A stretch of 64,000 bases of DNA from Herbidospora solisilvae (GCF_009901565.1 NZ_WXEW01000015.1:1-64000), one strand, 5' to 3'. Positions 1 through 13,927 are shown, counted from the stretch's first letter. Notes: a model not told the origin generated them from the letters alone. A program made the numbers and translations.

Positions 1-311
1 GTGGCCGGTCGCCCTCTCAGGCCGGCTACCCGTCGTCGCCTTGGTAGGCCACTACCCCACCAACAAGCTGATAGGCCGCGAGCCCATCCCTGACCGAAAA
101 AACTTTCTACATCCATCCGATGCCGGAAGATGTCGTATCCGGTATTAGACCCAGTTTCCCAGGCTTATCCCAGAGTCAGGGGCAGGTTACTCACGTGTTA
201 CTCACCCGTTCGCCGCTCGAGTACCCCGAAGGGCCTTTCCGCTCGACTTGCATGTGTTAAGCACGCCGCCAGCGTTCGTCCTGAGCCAGGATCAAACTCT
301 CCAAACAATGT
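1..311 (-). rRNA. rrs: 16S ribosomal RNA, 5' end (partial)
   Basis: The reverse strand reads into the universal bacterial 16S 5' motif AGAGTTTGATCCTGGCTCAG near 282-301. After it come the usual helix sequences: the stretch before CAAGTCGAGCGG, GTGAGTAACACGTGAGTAACCT, and the GGGATAAGCCTGGGAAACTGG stretch typical of actinobacteria. Only about the first 310 nt are present; the gene continues left of the window. The exact mature 5' end is an estimate made by analogy with other actinomycetes. The V1-V2 region looks Streptosporangiaceae-like, but that placement is from memory. Confidence 0.97.
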
Positions 312-760
312 CTGCAGAATTTTTCCTGGCCAACATTCACATGAATGTCAACCAAAGGAATCCGTCATCAAATGACGGGGTTGTGCATCATGCACTGGCT
401 TTTAGCACACTGTTGAGTTCTCAAGAAACGCACACGTCTGCCCACAGATACTTGCTGGGCGGTGTTTCAACTTTACCGCAGTTCCCGATCAGATCTGACC
501 GGAGCGGACCGCGCCGTTTCTGGCGCAACCCTTCAAGCTTACTTCATCATCTCGCCCGTGTCCAATCGCCGTTTCCGGCGGGTTGTACTCGGTGGGATGT
601 CCCTGGGTTCCGGCGCTGCCGTGTTCCCGGGGCGAAGAGAACATTAGGCAACCGGGAACCTCGCGTCAAATCAGCGCTCACGCGGCGTTTCCGCAGGTCA
701 AGGCGGTCATTTAAGGCTCCTATGACCGTCGGGCGACACGACTGTTACCCGGGTCACATT
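312..760 (-). promoter_or_regulatory. rRNA operon promoter region and antitermination leader
   Basis: This gene-free stretch of about 450 nt precedes the 16S gene. On the minus strand I see two good sigma-70-like promoters. P1 is TTGACG (664-669), a 17-nt spacer, then TAATGT (641-646). P2 is TTGGAC (560-565), an 18-nt spacer, then TAAGCT (536-541). Closer to the gene, near 405-425, the sequence TTCTTGAGAACTCAACAG resembles the antitermination leader found before actinomycete rRNA operons. Two small hairpins follow: CCGTCAT/ATGACGG near 363-379 and ACATTCA/TGAATGT near 333-348. They could take part in pre-rRNA processing. Multiple tandem rrn promoters are normal in this group; which ones are active is not visible. 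Confidence 0.75.
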
Positions 761-1579
761 TCAGGCGGCCCGGAGTTCGGCGGCTCGGGCCAGGTCGGCG
801 GACGCGTCTCCCGCCGAGTCGGCCGCCTGGTACGCCGCCGCGCGGACCTCGTACACCTCGGGGGAATGCGGCGACAGGGCGGCGGCGAGGAAGCAGTCGG
901 CCAGGGCCGCGATCGGGTCGCCGAGCGCGAGGTTGGCGCGGGCGCGCAGCAGGTGAACCCGCACCGGTTCGCCGGGCCAGAGGAAGCCGGCGGCGACGAC
1001 CTCGTCGCAGGCGGCCACCGCGCGGGCCGGTTCGCCCAGGATGAGCAGGCATTCGGCGCGGTCGATCCGGGCGTCGCCGTCGTAGGCCTCGGCCCGGGTG
1101 GAGACCTCGAAGTCGGCCAGCGCGTCGGCGGGACGGCCCAGGGCGAGGAAGACCCGGCCGCGCACGGCGTGCACGCCCGTGTAGGACGGGTCGAGCAGCA
1201 GCGCGCGTTCGGTGTCGGCCCACGCGCCCTGGAGATCGCCGCCGAGGCAGCGGGGCATCGCGCGGGCGGTGTACCCGGCCGCCGTGAGACGGACGGCCAG
1301 TGACTCCGTGGCGGCGGTCTCGGCCTCGGCGTACTCGCCGAGGCGGCAGAGGAGGACCGCGCGGCGGCGGTGGGCGGCGGCCAGGTCCTCCTCGGAGAGG
1401 TCTCCCCTCACCGCCGCTTCGAGTTCCGCGAGGGCGGTGCGGTGGTCGCGGGCGGCTCCGTAGGCGATGCCGCGCCGCAGCCGCAGCGCCGGAGACGGGT
1501 CGCCGCCGGCGAGCAGGCGGTTGCACTCGACGAGCTCGGCCATCACCGGGCCGAGCTCCGTCGCATCACGGTCGAACAT
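761..1579 (-). CDS. TPR-repeat protein
   Basis: A 272-residue soluble protein made almost wholly of helical tetratricopeptide-like repeats. Successive 34-residue units have the A-x3-Y/G-x-A and L-x-P spacing, for example the RALLLDPSYTGVHAVRGRVF unit. No enzyme domain, signal peptide or membrane segment is visible. The ATG at 1579 is preceded by GATAGGTGAGCGC, a usable ribosome-binding site. The gene lies downstream of tyrS on the same strand with an 86-nt gap that holds a CTGTGT/ACACAG hairpin, so it may be read from tyrS or have its own promoter. It is probably a protein-interaction scaffold. The partner is unknown and the specific role cannot be inferred. Confidence 0.8.
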   Translation of the reverse strand: MFDRDATELGPVMAELVECNRLLAGGDPSPALRLRRGIAYGAARDHRTALAELEAAVRGDLSEEDLAAAHRRRAVLLCRLGEYAEAETAATESLAVRLTAAGYTARAMPRCLGGDLQGAWADTERALLLDPSYTGVHAVRGRVFLALGRPADALADFEVSTRAEAYDGDARIDRAECLLILGEPARAVAACDEVVAAGFLWPGEPVRVHLLRARANLALGDPIAALADCFLAAALSPHSPEVYEVRAAAYQAADSAGDASADLARAAELRAA

Positions 1580-1665
1580 GCGCTCACCTATCGTCGCTGG
1601 TGGGGAGGGGTGCAGCAACGATAGGACGGAGCACGGAGAAGTTCTGTGTACGAATGCACACAGGG

Positions 1666-2925
1666 CTAGGCGATCTCGACGCCCCCCAGCGTCTTCTTGC
1701 CGCGCCGCAGCACCAGGAAACGGCCGTGCAGGAGGTCGTCGGCGGTCGGGACGTACTCCTCGTCGGTGACCTTGACGTTGTTGAGGTAGGCGCCGCCCTC
1801 CTTGATGGCGCGCCGGGCCTCCGACTTCGACTTGGCCAGGCCGCTCTCGGCCAGCAGGTCGACGTAGGTCGTACCGAGAGGGGCGGTGGCCTTGGGGACC
1901 TCGGCCAGGGCGGCGGCGAGCGTCGCGGCGTCGAGTTCCTGGATCGAACCCTGTCCGAACAGGGCCTTGGACGCCTCGATGGCGCGGGTGACCTCGTCGG
2001 CCCCGTGGACCATCGTGGTCAGTTCCTCGGCCAGGGCACGCTGCGCCTCGCGGGCGAACGGGCGTTCGGCGACGGCCTGCTCCAGCTCCTCGATGCGTCC
2101 GCGCTCCAGGAAGGTGAAGACCTTGAGGAAGCGGATCACGTCGCGGTCGTCGGCGTTCAGCCAGTACTGGTAGAAGGCGTAGGGCGAGGTCAGCGCCGGG
2201 TCGAGCCAGACCGCGCCGCCGGCGGTCTTGCCGAACTTGGTGCCGTCGGCCTTGGTGATCAGCTTGCCGGTGTAGGCGTGGGTGTGCGCGCCCTCGACGC
2301 GCCGGATCAGGTCGGTGCCGGCGGTGATGTTGCCCCACTGGTCGCTGCCGCCTACCTGGAGGGTGCAGCCGTGGCGGCGGTAGAGCTCCAGGTAGTCGTT
2401 GGCCTGGAGGATCTGGTAGCTGAACTCGGTGTAACTGAGGCCCTCACCGGCGAGCCGCGCCGAGACCGACTCGCGGCCGAGCATGCGGTTGACCGGGAAG
2501 TGCTTGCCGACGTCGCGCAGGAACTGGATGGCCGACATCTCGGACGTCCAGTCGAGGTTGGAGACCACCTGGGCTGCGTTGGCTCCCTCGAACGACAGGA
2601 ACCGCTCCAGCTGGACGCGGATCCGGCTGACCCAGTCGGCGACGACGTCTTCGCTGTTCAGCGAGCGCTCGGTGCTGCGGCCCGACGGGTCGCCGATGAG
2701 ACCGGTGGCGCCGCCGACCAGGCCGATCGGCTTGTGGCCGGCCCGCTGGAAGCGGGTCAGGATGAGCAGGGTGGCCAGGTTGCCGACGTGGAGCGACGGC
2801 GCGGTGGGGTCGAACCCCGAATAGACCGTGACCGGACCGTCGGCCAGCGCCTTGCGCAGCGCTTCGATGTCGGTGGTCTGCGCGGTCACATCGCGCCATT
2901 CGAGCTCATCGAGGATGTCGGTCAC
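1666..2925 (-). CDS. tyrS: tyrosyl-tRNA synthetase
   Basis: TyrS (419 residues) charges tRNA-Tyr with tyrosine in the cytoplasm. The class I Rossmann fold begins with the TyrRS-specific [15 protein letters not shown] segment, where HVGN at residues 46-49 is the HIGH motif. The [11 protein letters not shown] signature is near 190-200 and KFGKT (230-234) is the KMSKS-loop equivalent. The last ~65 residues form an S4 RNA-binding domain (GGAYLNN region). Length is normal for bacterial TyrS. The start is GTG at 2925. The gene follows the DNA glycosylase gene after 91 nt. No T-box leader is seen. Confidence 0.97.
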   Translation of the reverse strand: MTDILDELEWRDVTAQTTDIEALRKALADGPVTVYSGFDPTAPSLHVGNLATLLILTRFQRAGHKPIGLVGGATGLIGDPSGRSTERSLNSEDVVADWVSRIRVQLERFLSFEGANAAQVVSNLDWTSEMSAIQFLRDVGKHFPVNRMLGRESVSARLAGEGLSYTEFSYQILQANDYLELYRRHGCTLQVGGSDQWGNITAGTDLIRRVEGAHTHAYTGKLITKADGTKFGKTAGGAVWLDPALTSPYAFYQYWLNADDRDVIRFLKVFTFLERGRIEELEQAVAERPFAREAQRALAEELTTMVHGADEVTRAIEASKALFGQGSIQELDAATLAAALAEVPKATAPLGTTYVDLLAESGLAKSKSEARRAIKEGGAYLNNVKVTDEEYVPTADDLLHGRFLVLRRGKKTLGGVEIA

Positions 2926-3016
2926 GATTCCTGGCTTTCGGTGAATATCCGGTACGGAGTCGCAAGAAACCCTATCGGCCGGGGCGGGGCCGCGTCGCCA
3001 CGAAAAGCCGTGCAGG

Positions 3017-3622
3017 TCAGCGTCTGGGCGTGTGGGCCCGGTAGGGCGAGACCGTGGGGTCGCCGTCGATCCAGAACCGCCACGGGACGTCGGCCCCGGT
3101 GGAGACGCCGGTGCGCGGGCCCTCCATCACCTTTTCCGGCGAAATACGCGAACCCTCATAGACGCGGATGTTTCCGGAGACGGCGTCTTCGCCGTTGTGG
3201 TCCCGGCCGAACCCCATGGCCACCGCGAGCCGGGCCGGCCCCCGCGCCAGGTCCCGAAGCTTCGTGTTCTCGCCGCGCCGCTCCAGCGCGACGTCCACCC
3301 CCTCGACGATCTCCCCGGCCCGCATCAGCACCCCCGACCCCGTGCCCGGTGGCAGGCAGGTGAGGTTGGCGCAGTAGTGCATCCCGTACGTGAAGTAGAC
3401 GTAGAGATGCCCGGGAGGCCCGAACATGACCGCGTTGCGAGGGGTCATGCCCCGGTAGGTGTGGGAGGCGGGGTCCTGGCCGGGCAGGCCGTAGGCCTCG
3501 GTCTCGGTGAGGCGGACCGCGACCGGCCCATGGACGACCACCTTCCCCAGCAGGGAAGGGGCCACCTCATGGGCCGGCCGGTCGAAGAAGGACCGGTCGA
3601 GGCTCAGGCCCCAGTCGCCCAT
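3017..3622 (-). CDS. 3-methyladenine DNA glycosylase (AAG/MPG family)
   Basis: A 201-residue monofunctional base-excision glycosylase that removes alkylated purines such as 3-methyladenine. Family markers visible are the [19 protein letters not shown] segment with the catalytic Glu of the TEAY motif, the [19 protein letters not shown] core, and the terminal [10 protein letters not shown] that closes the base-flipping pocket. The start ATG at 3622 lies inside the end of argH (19-nt overlap), so it is probably translated with the arginine cluster. Coupling of this gene to argH occurs in other actinomycetes and is not evidence for a role in arginine metabolism. Confidence 0.93.
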   Translation of the reverse strand: MGDWGLSLDRSFFDRPAHEVAPSLLGKVVVHGPVAVRLTETEAYGLPGQDPASHTYRGMTPRNAVMFGPPGHLYVYFTYGMHYCANLTCLPPGTGSGVLMRAGEIVEGVDVALERRGENTKLRDLARGPARLAVAMGFGRDHNGEDAVSGNIRVYEGSRISPEKVMEGPRTGVSTGADVPWRFWIDGDPTVSPYRAHTPRR

Positions 3623-5022
3623 GCGGCCTGCGCGTCGACGAGTTCGCGGAGGTTGGCGAGCTGGTCGCGGACCCGGTCGGGGGCGGTCCCGCCGTGGGCC
3701 TTGCGGGCGGCGAGCGCGCCGGGGACGCTCAGCACGTCGCGGACGTCGGGCGTGAAGTGGGGCGAGACCTTCAGCAGCTCCTCGTCGGTGAGGTCGCCGA
3801 GGTCCTTGTCGTTGACCTGGCACCAGACGACGAGATGGCCGACGGCCTCGTGGGCGTCGCGGAAGGCCACGCCCTTGCGGACCAGCAGCTCGGCCAGGTC
3901 GGTCGCCAGGGCGAAGCCGTCGGGCGCGCTCGATTCGAGCCGCGAGGTGTTGACCCGCATCGTGGAGACCAGGCCCGCCATCGCGGGCAGCACCAGGTTG
4001 AGGGTGTCGACCGCGTCGAACACGGGCTCCTTGTCCTCCTGGAGGTCCCGGTTGTAGGTGAGCGGCAGGCCCTTCAGCGTGGTCAGCATCGTCATCAGCG
4101 AGCCGATCAGCCGGCCCGACTTGCCGCGCGCCAGCTCGGCGACGTCGGGGTTCTTCTTCTGGGGCATGATCGACGAGCCGGTCGAGTAGGCGTCGTCCAT
4201 CTCGATCCAGCGGAACTCCTGCGAGGCCCACAGGACGATCTCCTCGCCCAGCCGCGACAGGTGGATGCCGATCATCGCCGCGGCGAAGAGGAACTCGGCG
4301 GCGAAGTCGCGGTCGGCGACGGCGTCCATCGAGTTGGGGGCGGCCGAGTCGAAGCCCAGTTCGGCCGCGACGGCGACCGGGTCGAGCGGCAGCGAGGAGC
4401 CGGCCAGCGCGCCCGAGCCCAGCGGCGAGACGGCGGCGCGCTTGTCCCAGTCGCGCAGCCGGTCGATGTCGCGGGTCAGCGGGTGGACGTGGGCCAGCAG
4501 CTGGTGGCCGAAGGAGACCGGCTGGGCGTGCTGGAGGTGGGTCATGCCGGGGGCGGCCGTGTCGGCGTGCTCCTCGGCCTGGCTCATCAGCGCGGTCTCC
4601 AGCTCGACGACGCGCGACACGATCGTGCGCACGTGGTCGCGCAGGTAGAGCCGCAGGTCGGTGGCGATCTGGTCGTTGCGCGACCGGCCGGCGCGCAGCT
4701 TGCCGCCGAGGGTGCCGAGGCGTTCGAGCAGGCCGCGTTCGAGGGCCGTGTGGACGTCTTCGTCGGCGACCGTCGGCCGGAACTCGCCGGCCTTGCAGGC
4801 GGCCTCCAGGTCGTCGATCGCGGCCAGCATCCGGCCGAGTTCGTCGTTGGTGAGCAGACCGGCCCGGTTCAGCACGCGGGCGTGGGCGCGGGACGCCATC
4901 AGGTCATAGGGCACCAAGCGCCAGTCGAAGTGAACGCTCACCGACAGGCGGGTCAGCGCGTCGGCCGGCCCCCCTTCGAAACGGCCACCCCACAGCCGCA
5001 TCGGCTTCCGTTCCGAGCTCAC
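3604..5022 (-). CDS. argH: argininosuccinate lyase
   Basis: Splits argininosuccinate into arginine and fumarate, the last step of arginine synthesis. The protein has the fumarase/aspartase fold: an N-terminal MRLWGGRF motif, [14 protein letters not shown], the [12 protein letters not shown] segment with the acid/base His, and the flexible [12 protein letters not shown] loop with the catalytic Ser. I chose GTG at 5022, giving 472 residues beginning [13 protein letters not shown]. The ATG at 5001 is the main alternative. A longer frame back to 5058 adds unconserved residues. It is last in the argCJBDFRH cluster, 62 nt after argR. Confidence 0.95.
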   Translation of the reverse strand: MSSERKPMRLWGGRFEGGPADALTRLSVSVHFDWRLVPYDLMASRAHARVLNRAGLLTNDELGRMLAAIDDLEAACKAGEFRPTVADEDVHTALERGLLERLGTLGGKLRAGRSRNDQIATDLRLYLRDHVRTIVSRVVELETALMSQAEEHADTAAPGMTHLQHAQPVSFGHQLLAHVHPLTRDIDRLRDWDKRAAVSPLGSGALAGSSLPLDPVAVAAELGFDSAAPNSMDAVADRDFAAEFLFAAAMIGIHLSRLGEEIVLWASQEFRWIEMDDAYSTGSSIMPQKKNPDVAELARGKSGRLIGSLMTMLTTLKGLPLTYNRDLQEDKEPVFDAVDTLNLVLPAMAGLVSTMRVNTSRLESSAPDGFALATDLAELLVRKGVAFRDAHEAVGHLVVWCQVNDKDLGDLTDEELLKVSPHFTPDVRDVLSVPGALAARKAHGGTAPDRVRDQLANLRELVDAQAAWATGA

Positions 5023-5084
5023 CGCAAACGCCCACCCTTCGAATACGTGCGTGTCCAATCGGCGACCTTAGCCGATGCCGATGC

Positions 5085-7675
<2,591 letters not shown>

Positions 7676-7679
<4 letters not shown>

Positions 7680-8557
7680 GGGGTGTCTCCTTCGTCGGGC
7701 AGGACCATGGTGCCGATGCCCTCGTCGGTGAAGATCTCGCTCAGCAGGACGTGGGGCTGCCGGCCGTCGACCACGTGGGCCTGCGGCACTCCCCCCTGGA
7801 CGGCGTGCAGGCAGGCCTCCATCTTGGGGACCATGCCGCTCGACAACGTGGGCAGCATGCGCGCCAGCTCGCCGGCGGTGATGCGGCGGATGACCTTGTC
7901 GCTGGCGGGCCAGTCGGCGTACAGGCCCTCGACGTCGGTGAGGACGACGAGCTTGGCCGCGCCGAGCGCGGTCGCGAGCGCGGCGGCCGCGGTGTCGGCA
8001 TTTACATTGTAGATCTGCCCGTCGTGACCCCGGGCGATCGACGACACCACCGGCACCCGCCCGTCGGCGAGCAGGGCCCGCACCGCGCCCGGGTTGACCT
8101 CGACGATCTCGCCGACCTGGCCGATGTCGACCGGGATCCCGTCGACGACCGCGTGCTTGCGGGCGGCGGTGAACAGGTGGGCGTCCTCGCCCGACAGGCC
8201 GACCGCGAACGGGCCGTGCCGGTTGACCAGCCCGACGACGTCGCGGTTGACCTGGCCGACCAGCACCATCCGGACGACCTGCATGGCCTCGGGCGTGGTG
8301 ACCCGGAGCCCGGCGGTGAAGTGGGAGGCGATGCCGTGGAGGTCGAGGGCGGCGTTGATCTGCGGCCCGCCGCCGTGCACGATCACCGGGCGCAGCCCTG
8401 CGTAGCGCAGGAACACGACGTCGTCGGCGAACTTCTCGCGCAGGTGCTCCTCGGTCATGGCGTTGCCGCCGTACTTGATCACGACGACCGCGCCCTGGAA
8501 GCGGGCCAGCCACGGCAGCGCCTCGATCAGCGCCTCGGACTTCTGCAGCGGGGTCAT
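7676..8557 (-). CDS. argB: acetylglutamate kinase
   Basis: Phosphorylates N-acetylglutamate (293 residues). The amino-acid kinase fold is marked by VIKYGGNAM at the ATP site, [11 protein letters not shown] for substrate, and [17 protein letters not shown] near residue 195. Actinobacterial enzymes of this type are commonly arginine-inhibited; the N-terminal helix seen here ([13 protein letters not shown]) is the kind found in arginine-sensitive hexamers, which is an inference. ATG at 8557 overlaps the argJ stop as ATGA. Confidence 0.96.
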
Positions 8558-9705
8558 GAGCTGTAGGCCGAGTTCTCGTGCACGTACTCGGCCGTCAGGT
8601 CGGTCGTGTGGACGGTCGCCGAGTGGGGCCCGGCCGACAGGTCGGCGATGACGTGGATGTCGCGCGGGCGCAGGTCGACCTTGGAGCGGTCGTCGCCGGC
8701 CGCGCCGCCCCGGCAGATCCAGATGCCGTTGATCGCGACGTTGAGCCGGTCGGGCTCGAACTCGGCCTGGGTGGTGCCGATGGCCGACAGGACGCGACCC
8801 CAGTTGGGGTCTTCGCCGTGCATGGCGCATTTGAACAGGTTGCTGCGGGCGATCGCCCGGCCGACCTCGACCGCGTCGGCGACCGAGGCGGCCCCGACGA
8901 CCTCGATCGCGATGGCCTTGGAGGCGCCCTCGGCGTCGACGAGGAGCTGGCGGGCCAGGTCGGCGCAGACCTCGGTGAGGCGCTTGGTGAACTCGGCCAG
9001 GTCGGGTTTGACGCCGGTGGCGCCGCTGGCCAGCAGCAACACGGTGTCGTTGGTCGACATGCAGCCGTCGGAGTCGAGGCGGTCGAAGGTGACCTCGGTG
9101 GCGGCGCGCAGCGCGGTGTCGCACTCCTCGGAGGTCAGGTCGGCGTCGGTGGTCAGCACCGACAACATCGTGGCGAGGGCGGGCGCGAGCATGCCGGCGC
9201 CCTTGGCCATGCCGCCGACCATGTAGCCGTCGCCGCGCCGGAAGGAGATCTTGCTGACCGTGTCGGTGGTGCGGATCGCGTCGGCCGCGGCCACGCCGCC
9301 GTCGCGGGAGAGCTGCTTGGCCGCGTCGGCGACGCCGCCGAGCAGCGCGTCCATCGGGAGGCGCTCCCCGATGAGGCCGGTCGAGCAGACCACGATCTCG
9401 CCGGCCGAGTCGCCGATGACCTCGGCGACCTTCTCGGCGGTGGCGTGCGTGTCCTGGAACCCGGCGGGGCCGGTGCAGGCGTTGGCGCCGCCGGAGTTGA
9501 GCACCACGGCCTTGACCCGGCCGCCGCTGACGACCTGCTGCGACCAGATGACGGGGGCGGCCTTCACGCGGTTGCGGGTGAAGACGGCGGCCGCCGCGCG
9601 CGAGGGGCCGTCGTTGACGACGAGGGCGAGGTCACGGTGCTCGCCGGGCTTGATCCCGGCGTTGATCCCGGTGGCCCGGAAGCCCAGGGGGGCGGTCACG
9701 CTCAT
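8554..9705 (-). CDS. argJ: bifunctional ornithine acetyltransferase/N-acetylglutamate synthase
   Basis: ArgJ (383 residues) recycles the acetyl group from N-acetylornithine to glutamate. The proenzyme cuts itself at an Ala-Thr bond; the expected site is seen in [14 protein letters not shown], where Thr of ATML becomes the nucleophile of the beta chain. [11 protein letters not shown] and the NDT region near residue 220 are also conserved. ATG at 9705 has GGAGACC upstream. The gene follows argC after 31 nt. With ArgJ present the cluster does not need ArgE, and no argA or argE is seen nearby. Confidence 0.96.
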   Translation of the reverse strand: MSVTAPLGFRATGINAGIKPGEHRDLALVVNDGPSRAAAAVFTRNRVKAAPVIWSQQVVSGGRVKAVVLNSGGANACTGPAGFQDTHATAEKVAEVIGDSAGEIVVCSTGLIGERLPMDALLGGVADAAKQLSRDGGVAAADAIRTTDTVSKISFRRGDGYMVGGMAKGAGMLAPALATMLSVLTTDADLTSEECDTALRAATEVTFDRLDSDGCMSTNDTVLLLASGATGVKPDLAEFTKRLTEVCADLARQLLVDAEGASKAIAIEVVGAASVADAVEVGRAIARSNLFKCAMHGEDPNWGRVLSAIGTTQAEFEPDRLNVAINGIWICRGGAAGDDRSKVDLRPRDIHVIADLSAGPHSATVHTTDLTAEYVHENSAYSS

Positions 9706-9736
9706 GGCGAGGTCTCCTCATCTCCAGAACCGGACA

Positions 9737-10849
<1,113 letters not shown>

Positions 10850-10906
10850 CCGGGGTTCATTGTGCGAGATGACACCGAAGGCGGCCGAACGTTGTGAGGT
10901 GGTCAC

Positions 10907-10935
10907 TTGGATCCGTACCTACCGGTCGGTATCGT
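10907..10935 (+). promoter_or_regulatory. acyl-CoA ligase promoter with embedded TetR-type operator
   Basis: The plus strand has -35 TTGGAT (10907-10912), a 17-nt spacer and -10 TATCGT (10930-10935). A near-perfect palindrome TACCTACCGGTCGGTA (10916-10931, 14 of 16 symmetric) fills the spacer and touches the -10 box. It resembles TACCnACCGGTnGGTA operators used by TetR-family repressors of fatty-acid and acyl-CoA genes. The predicted transcription start falls at about 10942-10944, on the GTG start codon, so the mRNA is probably leaderless. No tetR gene is in the window. Confidence 0.7.
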
Positions 10936-10943
10936 GACGTCTC

Positions 10944-12581
10944 GTGACGATCTCGCATGACCAGGCGCAGGCGGCGCTCACCGCCCCGGGGCAGCTGTTC
11001 GAGATGACCGAGACGCCCGGCGGCGTCCGGATCTGGAAACACGCGCCGGCGACGTTCCGGGCCATGCTGGAGACCACCGTCTTCCACGGTGACAAGACCT
11101 TCGTCGTGTACGAGGACGAGCGCCTCACCTACGCGGAGTTCTTCCGCGCCACCGCGACGCTCGCCCACGCGCTGCGCGACTCGGGGATCGCCAAGGGCGA
11201 CCGGGTGGCCATCGCGATGCGCAACTACCCCGAGTGGATCGTCTCGTTCTCGGCCGTGCTGGCCATCGGGGCCATCGCGGTGCCGCTGAACGCGTGGTGG
11301 ACGGCCGCCGAGCTGGAGTACGCGCTCGGCGACTCCGGCGCCCGGCTGGTCATCACCGACGGCGAGCGCGCCGATCGCGTGGCCGGCGTCCCGTTGATCG
11401 TCACGCGGCGGGGCTCCTTCGAGGGCGGGCGCGACTGGGACGACGTGCTGGCCGACGAGAAGACCACCCTGCCCCCGGTCGAGCTCTCCCCCGACGACCC
11501 GGCGACCATCTTCTACACCTCCGGCACCACGGGCCGGTCGAAGGGCGCCCTCGGCAGCCACCGCAACCTCGGGCAGGCGCCGATGACGGTGGCGTACGCG
11601 ATGATGCGCGGCGTCGCCATGGCGGGCCGGGACCCGGCCGAGAGCGCCGGCCAGCGCCGCATCACCCTGCTCACCGTGCCGCTGTTCCACGCGACCGGCT
11701 GTTTCGCGGTGCTCATGACCACGATGTTCACCGGCGGCGGGCTGGTGCTCATGTACAAGTGGGACCCGGGACGCGCCCTGGAGCTCATCGAGCGGGAGCG
11801 CGCGACGGTGATGAGCGGGGTGCCGACCAACGCCTGGCAGCTGCTCTCCCACCCCGCTCTCGACAAGCACGACATCTCGTCGCTGACGGCGATCTCCTAC
11901 GGCGGCGCGCCCGCTCCCCCGAAGCTGCTGGAGCGCATCACCGCGCTGCTGCCCGACCGCACCCCGTCCAACGGCTACGGCATGACCGAGACGACCGCCC
12001 TGGCGATCTACAACAGCGGCCGCGAGTACGCGGCCCACCCCGACAGCATCGGCCGCCCGCTCGCGGTGATGGACGTGAAGATCTGCGACCCCGGCGGCCG
12101 GGAACTGCCCCGGGGCGAGGTCGGCGAGCTCTGCATGCGCGGGCCCGTGGTGATCATGGGCTACTGGAACCGCCCCGACGCGACCGCCGAGGCGATCGTG
12201 GACGGCTGGCTGCACACCGGAGACCTGGCGCGCATCGACGAGGAGGGTTTGGTCTACATCGTCGACCGGGCCAAGGACATGGTGATCAGGGGCGGCGAGA
12301 ACGTCTACTGCGCCGAGGTCGAGGCGGCCCTGTTCGAGCATCCGGCGATCGACGACGCGGCCGTGATCGGCATCCCCGACGAGGAGCTCGGCGAGCAGGT
12401 GGGCGCGGTGGTGCGCATCACCAGCCCGGTGACGGCCGGTGACCTGCGGGCGTTCCTGCGGACCCGGCTGGCCGAGTTCAAGATCCCCGTACGGTTCTGG
12501 TTCCACGAGGAGGAGCTGCCGCGCAACCCGGGCGGGAAGATCCTCAAGACGGTGCTGCGCAGACAGGTTCTGCGCGACTGA
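10944..12581 (+). CDS. acyl-CoA synthetase (class I adenylate-forming enzyme)
   Basis: A 545-residue enzyme that activates a carboxylic acid as acyl-AMP and transfers it to CoA. Motifs are the P-loop YTSGTTGRSKGA, VPLFHATG, NGYGMTETTA, DGWLHTGDLARIDEEGLVYI (A7-A8 hinge), and NPGGKILK with the catalytic Lys near the C terminus. It is nearest to medium/long-chain fatty-acid CoA ligases. The substrate cannot be read from sequence. GTG at 10944 lies at the predicted transcription start and has no Shine-Dalgarno, consistent with leaderless translation. The MFS gene follows after 46 nt. Confidence 0.88.
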   Translation: MTISHDQAQAALTAPGQLFEMTETPGGVRIWKHAPATFRAMLETTVFHGDKTFVVYEDERLTYAEFFRATATLAHALRDSGIAKGDRVAIAMRNYPEWIVSFSAVLAIGAIAVPLNAWWTAAELEYALGDSGARLVITDGERADRVAGVPLIVTRRGSFEGGRDWDDVLADEKTTLPPVELSPDDPATIFYTSGTTGRSKGALGSHRNLGQAPMTVAYAMMRGVAMAGRDPAESAGQRRITLLTVPLFHATGCFAVLMTTMFTGGGLVLMYKWDPGRALELIERERATVMSGVPTNAWQLLSHPALDKHDISSLTAISYGGAPAPPKLLERITALLPDRTPSNGYGMTETTALAIYNSGREYAAHPDSIGRPLAVMDVKICDPGGRELPRGEVGELCMRGPVVIMGYWNRPDATAEAIVDGWLHTGDLARIDEEGLVYIVDRAKDMVIRGGENVYCAEVEAALFEHPAIDDAAVIGIPDEELGEQVGAVVRITSPVTAGDLRAFLRTRLAEFKIPVRFWFHEEELPRNPGGKILKTVLRRQVLRD

Positions 12582-12627
12582 ATATCGAGTTGCGGATCAC
12601 CCGCCGAATCGGCCAACCTGGCCCTTC

Positions 12628-13923
12628 GTGGCCAAAAGTTCCCTCGCTCTGCTGCGACGCCTGAAGATGGACGTCAGCCCGCTCCGCGCGTCCCGCGACT
12701 TCCGGCTGCTGCTGGGGTCGGCCGCGATCACCATGGTCGGGTCGTTCATCACCCTGGTCGCGGTGCCCTACCAGATGAAGGAGCTCACCGACTCCTACGT
12801 CGCGGTGGGCCTGGTGAGCGTGGCCGAGTTCGTCCCGATGGTCATCTGCGGCCTGTGGGGCGGCGCCATCGCCGACTCGATGGACCGTCGCAAGATCATC
12901 ATCACCACGGAGATCGGCCTCTGCCTGACCGCGCTGATGCTGATGGTCAACGCCCTCCTCCCGAACCCCCAGGTCTGGGTCCTATACGTCGTGGGCGCCC
13001 TCACCGCCGGTCTGTACAGCGTGCGGGGTCCCAGCGAGCAGGCCGTGATCAACCAGGTGCTCAGGCTCGACCAGATGGGGGCCGCCTTCGCCCTCCAAGG
13101 CCTGGTCAGAAGCGTCGGAGGGGTCGCCGGCCCGGCCCTGGGCGGCTTGATCGTCGTATCGTTCGGCGTGGCACCGTCGTACGGGATCAACGTGCTGACG
13201 TTCCTGATCTCGCTGGTGCTGCTGTTCCGGGTGGCCCCGATGGCCCGCCGCGCGGCCGTCACCCAGCCGGCGTCCCTGTCCTCCCTCGTCGAGGGGGTCA
13301 GGTACGCCGTCCGCCGCCCCGACCTGATGGGCACCTACGTGGTCGACATCGCGGCCATGTTCTTCGCCATGTCGAACGCGCTCTACCCGTTCATGGCCGA
13401 GCAGTTCGGCGGGGAGCACGAGCAGATCGCCCTGGGCCTGCTCTACGCCTCGGCGGGCATCGGCTCGGTCCTGGCCTCGGTGACCTCGGGGTGGACGGCC
13501 CACGTGCACCGGCACGGCCTGGCGGTCATCGTCGCGGCCCTGCTCTGGGGCGCGGCCGTCGCGGCGGCGTCGGTGATGCCGAACATCTGGCTGATGATCG
13601 TCTTCCTGACGTTGGCGGGCGGCGCCGACATGATCAGCGGCATCTTCCGCGGCACGATCTGGAACCAGACCATCCCCGACGAGTACCGGGGCCGCCTGGC
13701 CGGCATCGAACTGCTGTCGTACTCGACCGGCCCCATGCTGGGCAACGCCCGCGCGAGCGCCATGGCCGAACTCGGCGGCACCCGCTTCTCGTTGGGCGCG
13801 GGCGGGTTGTTGTGCATGGGCGGCGTGCTCGCGATGGCCGCGATCCTGCCGAAGTTCCGCCGGTACGACGCCCGCACCGACGAACACGCCGAGGCGCAAC
13901 GGGTGGCACGGGCGAGCGCCTGA
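12628..13923 (+). CDS. MFS transporter, EntS-like
   Basis: A 12-helix major facilitator of about 431 residues related to the enterobactin-exporter/MFS_3 group. After a short cytoplasmic N terminus (SRDFRLLLGSAAITMVGSF) come repeated hydrophobic segments. The loop between helices 2 and 3 has GGAIADSMDRRKI, the GxxaDrxdRR signature of the family. A second cytoplasmic loop is near DEYRGRLAGIELL. I took GTG at 12628; ATG at 12667 would remove 13 residues, and neither has a strong ribosome-binding site. It is 46 nt after the acyl-CoA ligase and probably co-transcribed, so an acid or lipid-like substrate is possible but unproven. Confidence 0.85.
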   Translation: MAKSSLALLRRLKMDVSPLRASRDFRLLLGSAAITMVGSFITLVAVPYQMKELTDSYVAVGLVSVAEFVPMVICGLWGGAIADSMDRRKIIITTEIGLCLTALMLMVNALLPNPQVWVLYVVGALTAGLYSVRGPSEQAVINQVLRLDQMGAAFALQGLVRSVGGVAGPALGGLIVVSFGVAPSYGINVLTFLISLVLLFRVAPMARRAAVTQPASLSSLVEGVRYAVRRPDLMGTYVVDIAAMFFAMSNALYPFMAEQFGGEHEQIALGLLYASAGIGSVLASVTSGWTAHVHRHGLAVIVAALLWGAAVAAASVMPNIWLMIVFLTLAGGADMISGIFRGTIWNQTIPDEYRGRLAGIELLSYSTGPMLGNARASAMAELGGTRFSLGAGGLLCMGGVLAMAAILPKFRRYDARTDEHAEAQRVARASA

Positions 13924-13927
13924 CTCC

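Noticed and set aside
248-1303. Long plus-strand open frame across the 16S leader and the TPR gene
   Set aside because: It begins inside the 16S gene, has Arg/Gly-rich shadow composition and lies antisense to a clear TPR protein.
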